From contig NZ_PVTZ01000007.1 in assembly GCF_003003125.1 (NCBI RefSeq), positions 1 through 64,000 of the forward strand: a DNA stretch of 64,000 bases. The letters are read 5' to 3'. Both the position numbers and the translations under genes were made by a program. The notes under the pieces are model-generated. The model ran no database searches and was not told where the DNA came from. It saw only the letters and a program-made list of their open reading frames with translations. Each line of letters opens with the position of its first letter. Position 1 is the first letter of the stretch. This DNA comes from Laceyella sediminis. GTDB taxonomy: Bacteria > Bacillota > Bacilli > Thermoactinomycetales > Thermoactinomycetaceae. Below, piece by piece: positions 55,486-62,700 of this stretch.

Positions 55486-55878
55486 ATGATGCGCACAATC
55501 ACGCCGCTCATCCTGCTCCTCTGCTACCTGCTCAGCGCTTGCGGGGGAACGGCGGGAACGACAAACCCGCACCCATCTGCCATACCAGAGCAAGCCTCAC
55601 ACCCGAAGACACTGACTAACGTATCCGGGCAAGTCTTGGACCAGTTGGGCAACCCTCTCCCCGGTGTCATCGTCACCCCCATTCCCACCGGATCGCACCC
55701 TGTCGCCTTGCCGCGCATCGTGCGTTATACCGACGCCAATGGCAAATTTACTTGGCCGGTGCCACCCGGTACCTACGATTTCACCTTCCAGTGCAACGGA
55801 TACTTAGGGCAACGCATCTCCGTCGACACCACCAAGACAAAGGCGCCAATCACCGTACGCTTGATGCCGGCCAAATAA
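55486..55878 (+). CDS. Lipoprotein with a carboxypeptidase-regulatory-like domain (paralogue 2)
   Basis: 130 residues. Lipobox LLSAC near residue 19, a Pro/Thr/Ser-rich linker, then the same Ig-like module (VSGQVLDQLGNPLPGVIVTPIP, YTDANGKFTWPVPPGTYDFTFQCNGY, ITVRLMPAK). It is clearly related to the upstream gene through YTDA-G-F-W-VPPGTYDF-F. Each gene has its own terminator and ribosome binding site (GAAAGGAGA), so they are separate units after a tandem duplication. Confidence 0.78.
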   Translation: MMRTITPLILLLCYLLSACGGTAGTTNPHPSAIPEQASHPKTLTNVSGQVLDQLGNPLPGVIVTPIPTGSHPVALPRIVRYTDANGKFTWPVPPGTYDFTFQCNGYLGQRISVDTTKTKAPITVRLMPAK

Positions 55879-55883
55879 CTAAC

Positions 55884-55909
55884 AGCCCCCTCCACATGGG
55901 GGGCTTTGT
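55884..55909 (+). terminator. Terminator of lipoprotein paralogue 2
   Basis: AGCCCCC pairs with GGGGGCT, followed by TTGTT. Confidence 0.75.
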
Positions 55910-55976
55910 TGCGCCTATGGTGTGGTTGGGTAATCAAAAGTTTTCAAGCCAAACGAAATATAATAGCCACGATTGT

Positions 55977-56438
55977 TTATTTTCGTTCCTTTTTATCTGT
56001 AATGATATTCATCTTCGGACGTTCTCCTATATGAAAGAAAAGAGGTGTCCCATCAGGATACTTACTTAACTCTTTTTGTAACCATTTCTCAGCCTGTTCA
56101 TTCTTTTCACCCTCAATATACTCAACATAAGCACCAGCCCCGCCTTCTTTGCAAATGGCAAGCGGCCACTGCACGCGATCAAATCCATCCTTTGGTGGAT
56201 GATTCTTTAACGCTTCTTTGTTTCTAGCTCCTTCATTTTTACGATCCAACGTACAAGTAGTGATTTTCGTTACTCTGAAAGCTTTTCGAAAGAACGAAAC
56301 TCTTTCAGGAAACTACTGATCCGAAATGAAAAAGGCTCGATCATCGACTTTTACTATATTGATTTTCTTTGATTCTTCATGCATCGTACACCCTGCCAAA
56401 ACGAAAATAGAACAGAAAATGATGATCAAATTACGCAT
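55977..56438 (-). pseudogene. NucA/NucB-like nuclease lipoprotein, interrupted by an in-frame TAG
   Basis: ATG at 56438, after GGAGGTGG, starts a lipoprotein (VLAGC lipobox, then TMHEESKKINIVK and AFFISDQ) that ends at a TAG at 56313-56315. The same frame continues without break: FPERVSFFRKAF, TTCTLDRKNEGARNKEAL, GFDRVQWPLAICKEGGAGAYVEYIEG and YPDGTPLFF. The second part matches sporulation-type extracellular DNases (PF14040), where DR.EWP is usual; here DRVQWP has lost the acidic residue. One nonsense codon separates the two parts, so the intact gene encoded about 152 residues. Confidence 0.75.
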
Positions 56439-56691
56439 TAACTACCTTCCACCTCCATTGAATACGACGAAAATAACAAAAAAATGTTGCGGAATCAAAA
56501 AATAACGAGCTATATGCACAGCCCGCTTGATCCAGATGTGGCCCAAGCTTGCTTATCTGTTTGATACGAGGCCTTGTTGACAACAATCCTATGTAAACCA
56601 TGTTAACCACTCATTCATTTTGGTCTTTCTTTACGTATGAGGCTTTCAGCCCACCAACCTTAGGGTAGTGGGCTTAATTTTGCTTTTATGG

Positions 56692-57000
56692 TCACCACGT
56701 AAAACGAATCGCGTTTCGGGCCTGATTAAGTATGGTCTGGACCAATGGAACATTATTGCCGTCGCAACTAACCATGATTATTTCCCACCATCTATTAGGT
56801 GTTGGATGGGAAAGATGAGCAATGGAAATATAACATCCGTCTTTATGACCTGAAATTTCCCAATTGGTCACACGTACATTATTAAATCCTCGTCTCGTCA
56901 ATTCTCTTGAAATCTCTTGTTTTTGTTGTTGCAACCGGTTAAAGTCTCCATATAGAACACCTTCATTACCCAAATTGGTGCCCCAAAATAATGTTGCCAA
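56692..57000 (-). CDS. Hypothetical protein, 102 residues
   Basis: TTG start at 57000 behind AAGGAGGAGCC. The protein has no signal or membrane helix. It contains GNEGVLYGDFNRLQQQKQEISREL and WWEIIMVSCDG. No family recognised. A hairpin (AGCCCAC/GTGGGCT at 56647-56671) lies after the stop. Confidence 0.5.
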   Translation of the reverse strand: MATLFWGTNLGNEGVLYGDFNRLQQQKQEISRELTRRGFNNVRVTNWEISGHKDGCYISIAHLSHPTPNRWWEIIMVSCDGNNVPLVQTILNQARNAIRFTW

Positions 57001-57630
57001 GAAGGCTCCTCCTTTTATATGGTGCTTCTGCTGATTGATCTTATGTCTAAACGGAACACATCGTTCCTGTTAGGAAGATAAATAGGCTCATAACCCTATA
57101 TCAGGCAGAATAAGCATCGGTTCTGATCTTCTTTGGCCTGGTTACCAATCCCCAATAAACAAACCAACCGAACCTCTAATGAGATGCCGGTTGGATCAAC
57201 ATGATTGATGATGGTCATGTATGTTATAAGTTCCTAAAGTCAGCTTGCCAATCGCTTCCTTCGACGAGCGATCTGCTTGGATGTGAATGAAATAGTCCGC
57301 CAAATCCTTGGCCAACCTCTCTAAGCCAGAAATAAGATAAGGATCACAGTGTCCACTTGCATAAAATCAGGTAGTGAAGCCATGTCAGAAGATGTTAGAT
57401 GGGAATGTTGTGTAAGGTGAGGGGTTGGTTGCTGGGTTAAAAGCTTAATGATGTCTACATTTTAATATAGTTAGGCACTATAATTTATTAATTATTTATT
57501 ATATAAAAATAATGATAAAATTACCCAAGATTTTTTTCTTTTATCTTTATTTCAGTGCTGGATATGCGCAGTTCCATTGAAACCCAATCTTATTTCAGTC
57601 CATATCAATAGCCATCTCCGCACATCAAAC
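57001..57630. other. Long intergenic, probably decayed coding sequence
   Basis: About 630 bp. On the minus strand between about 57202 and 57374 an open stretch reads DPYLISGLERLAKDLADYFIHIQ and KEAIGKLTLGTYNI, ending in a stop and lacking a start, so it looks like a gene tail. A short hairpin CCAACCG/CGGTTGG lies at 57164-57194. The rest near 57460-57560 is very AT-rich. I cannot name the family. Confidence 0.4.
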
Positions 57631-57657
57631 AACCCGATGACAAACTCGCATCGGGTT
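57631..57657 (-). terminator. Terminator of the globin gene
   Basis: AACCCGATG pairs with CATCGGGTT; the minus strand continues TTGTTTG, a modest T-run. Confidence 0.65.
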
Positions 57658-57667
57658 GGTCGCTTGC

Positions 57668-58033
57668 TTATTTGTACAAAACGTCATCTCTTAAAGTCGC
57701 CACTTTATTCAATGCTGTGTCGATATCCGACTCAGCCACACCGAAGTGAGCGAGGGCATCATGCAAGTGCTTTACAATCGCGTCAAAATGCTCTGGTTGC
57801 AGGTTCATGCCTTCATGCGCTTTCGCCATGGACAGACCGCTGTATTGGTTTGGGCCGCCCAATGCGAAACTGATAAATTTGGTCTGATGGCGGCGCTGTT
57901 TCTCCATGTCGGTGTTCTCAAAAAAATGGTTTACTGTATCATCAGCTAATACCAATTCATAAAAGTAGTCAACTACTTTGGCGATGGTTTCTTCTCCGCC
58001 AAGCTTTTCGTAGAGTGTGCTTGTTTGAGGCAT
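57668..58033 (-). CDS. glbN: Truncated haemoglobin, group I
   Basis: 121 residues, the group I length. LYEKLGG.ETI start, VDYFYE.VLAD in helix B, HQTKFISFALGG and KAHEGMNL with the proximal His. It binds O2 or NO in the cytoplasm. ATG at 58033, ten bases after GGAGGG. It is flanked by decayed genes but intact. Confidence 0.93.
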   Translation of the reverse strand: MPQTSTLYEKLGGEETIAKVVDYFYELVLADDTVNHFFENTDMEKQRRHQTKFISFALGGPNQYSGLSMAKAHEGMNLQPEHFDAIVKHLHDALAHFGVAESDIDTALNKVATLRDDVLYK

Positions 58034-58264
58034 AACCCTGTTCCCTCCACTTTTTTTCTGTTCCAATTCCCTTTGTATTATTAACACACGAATTGGTTTT
58101 ATGCAAAGAAAAAAGCGGAAGGGCGTTTGCTTCATTTGGTCATGACCTGCAAGAAGTCCCGCTTGAATGCCTTCTTCTGCATGCTGATGGCGATCCGGTG
58201 TATGATTTTCCCTGGTTCGCTAGGGGTGGGGATTTCTCTGAAATCGGCCACACTTGCTCCTCTG

Positions 58265-58446
58265 GTCACCGATGTAGCAGATTGCACGACTGCCACGGAA
58301 CGATCAACAAAAGTTTTCTGGGAGTGTTTCCGAAGCTGGCGACAACCCCCAATACGCGGATGCGGGGATGCAAAAGGGCATAGATCAATGCGACTGCATC
58401 ATCAATGCCGACATCGGCAAACAACAGCACTTTTTTTCTTATCCAT
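58265..58446 (-). pseudogene. Nucleoside hydrolase N-terminal fragment with a homopolymer frameshift
   Basis: ATG at 58446 follows AAGGAAGGGTG and opens MDKKK, but an A7 tract then shifts the frame. With six A it reads MDKKVLLFADVGIDDAVALIYALLHP and VLGVVASFGN, the Asp-rich N-terminus of inosine-uridine nucleoside hydrolases. After SFGN the homology ends and a stop follows at 58265. Both the shift and the truncation inactivate it. Confidence 0.6.
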
Positions 58447-58719
58447 ATTCACCCTTCCTTCGATCAGCTGTGTTTACTTTCTTGTCCAAACAAGCTCATG
58501 AAGTTGTGCGCCAAACACGCCAATGCCATCATGGCGGTACAGGGCGATGGATGTATTTTGAAATGAATAACATATGACCGCCTATGTCTGTTTCACCCGT
58601 CAAAATTTCGGTTGATGCGTCCGTTTCAGCGTTGCTCCCGTACACGGCACCCGTCCATTTATCGACAATTCAGTGAACTACGTGCCAGGAAAAGGTAAAA
58701 GATGCAACCAAACGATCTT
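58447..58719. other. Intergenic sequence without a recognised feature
   Basis: About 270 bp between the hydrolase fragment and the second MITE copy, plus 230 bp (58846-59074) after it. I see no coding frame with a start signal, no tRNA and no other repeat in either part. Confidence 0.4.
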
Positions 58720-58845
58720 CTAGGGCGTGTCTGATGAATAGGCCAGTGACTCTCTCATTCGCTTCACTTGTGCATCGGCGCTCCTCGAGAAAAGGTTTTT
58801 CCGCCGCTTCTTCCCCACCAACTCGATTTGCCAGACACATCCTAG
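58720..58845. mobile_element. MITE-like inverted-repeat element, copy 2
   Basis: 126 bp, same orientation as the copy at 53591 and nearly identical to it, except for an 11-bp internal loss near position 30 and a few substitutions. Ends CTAGGGCGTGTCTG and CAGACACATCCTAG. About 0.9 kb upstream of the polyketide synthase gene. Confidence 0.75.
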
Positions 58846-59074
58846 CAACTGCTCACTCAGCCATGAAAATCGCGGTCATGACTTAGCCCAAGAAAATTAC
58901 CAATTCAGCCCTAATTAAAGGAAAAGTCTGTTTTCCATCGGTTAAGCGCTTTAATTCATCTTGAAATATCAGAAATCACTCTTCTTTTATTAGAAAAAAC
59001 AGTGTAATCTATAGATTGATGGGATGAAAAATATGATCCAACCTATCATTTTCTTCACAAAGGAGGGATTTGCC

Positions 59075-59428
59075 ATGAAGATGAAGTTCTCTTTTCTGTT
59101 TCGGAACCATGAAGAAACAAGAGATACTGACCGATACACCTTATTCTTACAAAACAACATCATTCCCAACATCTTAGAAGTTGATGGAGTCTCTCACGTC
59201 GAGCTTTGCCATTTGGCCCCGTTTACCTTTGCGATGACACAGGATGGCGCCCAAACGGAGCCACAACATGTGCTGCAAATGGACATTTATTATGATAGTG
59301 TCATCGACTTCCAGCAAGCGATGAATTCCTTCAATAACGCTTATCTTGTGGATGAAATCGTGAAAGCGTCCGAATACACCGATTTGTATATTTCCTGCAT
59401 TGTTGACTATACGCCGGAAAACGTTTAA
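59075..59428 (+). CDS. Small hypothetical protein, alpha-beta type
   Basis: 117 residues. ATG at 59075 after AAAGGAGGG. MKMKFSFLFRNHEE, a helix NNIIPNILEVDGV, a strand HVELCHLAPF and a second helix-strand unit (VIDFQQAMNSFNNAYL...LYISCIVDY) look like a dimeric alpha-beta-barrel fold of the EthD sort, but homology is not certain. It is the last gene before the PKS and separated from it by a terminator, so probably an independent unit. Confidence 0.55.
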   Translation: MKMKFSFLFRNHEETRDTDRYTLFLQNNIIPNILEVDGVSHVELCHLAPFTFAMTQDGAQTEPQHVLQMDIYYDSVIDFQQAMNSFNNAYLVDEIVKASEYTDLYISCIVDYTPENV

Positions 59429-59508
59429 TACCTATGACTGAAAGCCATACCTTGGTTCCGCACTTATTTCTTACAAATAGAACAATGGTCTGATCTATAT
59501 CATATTGA

Positions 59509-59545
59509 GCAACCTTCGCATACGGCGGCGAAGGTTGCTTCTTTT
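59509..59545 (+). terminator. Terminator between the small gene and the PKS
   Basis: GCAACCTTCGC (59509-59519) pairs with GCGAAGGTTGC (59528-59538), followed by TTCTTTTT. Confidence 0.85.
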
Positions 59546-59665
59546 TGCGCTTTTCTCCCCATTTCCAATCTCACCCATTCATAGAATTTATTAATTAATT
59601 ACAATAAACAAATCCAAAAAATATTAATTTGAATTTATAATTATATGTATTTCTGATTAAAAAAT

Positions 59666-59696
59666 TGGCTTACTTACGTTCTAAAATAGTATAATT
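59666..59696 (+). promoter_or_regulatory. Likely promoter of the polyketide synthase gene
   Basis: TATAAT at 59691-59696 lies 40 bp before the start codon, in an AT-rich stretch (59580-59710). The best upstream box is TTGGCT at 59666-59671, with a long 19-bp spacer. No operator palindrome is evident. Confidence 0.5.
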
Positions 59697-59735
59697 AAAA
59701 TATTCAATACCTATACATAGAGGTGAGCATTCATC

Positions 59736-62700
59736 GTGAAGCCGAGTTCTATTGCTATTGTCGGAATTGGAAGTCATTATCCAGGAGCATCCGATTTAAA
59801 AGAACTTTGGGAAAACATCCTATCCCGACGCAGGCAATTTCGTGAAATGCCTAAACAACGGTTGCCGCTCGATGAGTATTATGATCAACGAGCTGACGCC
59901 CCTGACAAAACATACGGCCGTTTTGCCGCAGTGATTGACGGCTTTTCATTTGATTGGGCTAAGCGACGCATTCCTAAGACCACTTACGAAGGTTCCGATA
60001 TTGTACATTGGCTGGCATTAGAGGTAGCCTCACAGGCATTGGCCGACGCAGGGTACACCCGAGACAAGATCCCCAAAGACAAGACGGGGGTCATCGTGGG
60101 CAACACCTTGACCGGCGAGTTCACCCGCGCCAACACCTTGCGGCTCCGCTGGCCGTATGTCCGCAAGACCCTTCGGGCTGCCGGCAAGTCCCAAGGTTTA
60201 TCCGACGCGATGATTAAACAATTGGAACAACAGATGGAGAGCATCTATAAGTCGGCTTTCCCGCCTGTCACGGAAGATACACTGGCTGGCGGATTGTCCA
60301 ACACCATCGCCGGAAGAATATGCAACTATTACGATCTGCACGGCGGCGGTTATGTAGTTGACGGCGCATGCTCCTCTTCCTTGCTGGCTGTGGCCACGGC
60401 TGCCGGAAAATTGGCGAACGGCGAGCTGGATCTGGCATTGGCCGGCGGAGTGGACATCAGCCTAGACCCATTGGAAGTGGTAGGTTTCGCCAAAGCTGGC
60501 GCATTGACCAAAAACGATATGAATGTGTATGACCGCCGATCCAGCGGTTTCATTCCAGGTGAAGGCTGTGGCTTCATCATGATGAAACGGTTGGAAGACG
60601 CCAAGCGGGATGGCGATTATATTTACGCGGTCATCCAAGGGTGGGGCATCTCTTCCGACGGCAAAGGCGGCATCACTGCCCCCAAAGCGGAAGGACAAGC
60701 CCTAGCTCTGCTTCGCGCATACGAGATGGCCGGTTATTCTCCGCATGAACTGGATTTCGTGGAAGGACACGGCACCGGTACCGTACTTGGCGACCGCATT
60801 GAATTGCAAGCAATCAACCAGGCACGAGAAGCATATGGAGAACCGCAGGCGCGCTCTTGTGGTGTCACCTCCTTCAAATCTTTGGTCGGCCACACCAAAG
60901 CGGCTGCCGGCATCGGCGGACTGATTAAGGCCGTTTTGTGCGTGAACCAACGCGTACTCGCACCGACGGCCGCTTGCCATGAACCAAATGACATTTTCCA
61001 AACCTCTGCGCAGAGTATCTATCCTATCCTGCAGGGGGAAATCCGCGCGCCAGAAGAACGCCTTCGCGCCGGGGTTTCAGCGATGGGCTTTGGCGGCATC
61101 AATTGCCATGTCACATTGGAGTCGGCCGATTTGCCCAAGCCAGAGCTCAAACCGGAGCTTGACGAGAGAGCATTGCTCGTTTCCAATCAGGACACGGAGC
61201 TGTTTGTATTTGCCGCTGACGACAAAGAGGACTTGCTGTCTCAAATCAAAGAGGCCCAACAGCTTGCGGCTGGCATCAGTATCGCAGAGTTGGCCGATTT
61301 GGCCCATCTGCTTGCCGAGCGGGTCAAGCCGAATGCCAAGGTTCGTGCTGCACTGATCGCCGACCATCCCGACCGTCTAGCAGAACAACTGGCCTTTGTG
61401 TCGGATAAGCTGGAACACGCTTTCCCTGCAAAAGGGGAAGTGTTCACTGACATGGATAAGCAGGTCTGGATCAGCAATCAAGTAAGTCGGCACCGCGTCG
61501 GATTCTTGTTCCCAGGCCAGGGTTCGCAAAAACTGAACATGGCCCGACTGCTGGTAGAACGCTTCCCTTGGGCGCGAGAAATCGCCGAGCGGGCATGGGA
61601 AGCCGCTCCAAAGGCGCAGAAAACGATGTTCCGTCCCCTCGACCGGGCGCGGGATCGCGAGGAACTGAACACATGGTTCAAAGAACTAAGCCAGACAGAA
61701 GTGGCTCAACCAGCCATTTGCTTGGCATCTACACTGTGGCGCGCATTTTTGGAGAAGTTGGGCATCCAGCCCCAATTCACTGCCGGACACAGCTTAGGCG
61801 AGCTGACAGCCTTAAACACTGCGGGAGCTTATGATGAAGCGACGCTGTTCCGCCTAGCAGCAGCCCGGGGCAAAGCGATGTCCGCTCCGGCGGAAGAGGC
61901 AGGAACGATGGCCAGCCTGCGTTGTGGTCGGCAAGAAGCGGAGGCGCTGTTGGCTGATGTGCCGGGTTACGTGGTAATCGCCAACCTCAACAGCCCGTCG
62001 CAAACTGTGATATCCGGTGAAAAAGAAGCTGTCGCCGAAGTGGTGGCTCGGGCGCAAGCACGCCAGATTCAAGCGATCCCACTGTCCGTGTCCAATGCTT
62101 TCCATTCCAAATTGGTCGGACAAGCGTCTCTCTCGTTGCGTAAACAAGCTCCGTTGCCTGCGGATCCGGTGGCGTTGTCTGTTCCATTCATTTCTGGCAT
62201 TGACGGCGAGCGGATGGACACGCTTGCAGACGGAAACGATTATTTCGCCAAGCAGATCGTGGAAAAAGTGAATTTTGTCTCCCTGCTTTCCGCAGTAAAA
62301 AACCAATGCGATTTGTTGGTGGAAGTGGGTCCTGGACGGGTGCTGACGGGATTGGTGGCTGAGAGTTCCATCAACCTGCCCTGCTTCCCTGTCGAATCAG
62401 CGCCGGGCAAACTGCAAGATCTGCATCGCTTTTTGGCGGCGTATTTTACACACGGCGGAGACGTGCAATGGGCATGGTTGTATGCCAATCGCCTGATCCG
62501 TCCGTTTGTACCAGTTGCTGAGAAAGCATTTATTGTGAATCCTTGTGAAAATCCATTAACCATTCCCGAGTCCCCATTCAGCGGAACGGCTAACGTATCT
62601 CTGCCGGAGCCATCCGACCTGCCTCCAGGGGTGTGGGAAAGATATCTGGAAGAACGAGGGGCCTTTTTGTACGATGTGATTCAAGCTGATCTCAAACATA

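Noticed and set aside
57240-57330. GLFHSHPSRS string as a JAB/JAMM peptidase domain
   Set aside because: The spacing after HSH does not fit the S-x-x-D metal ligand rule, and the competing frame has better protein-like composition.
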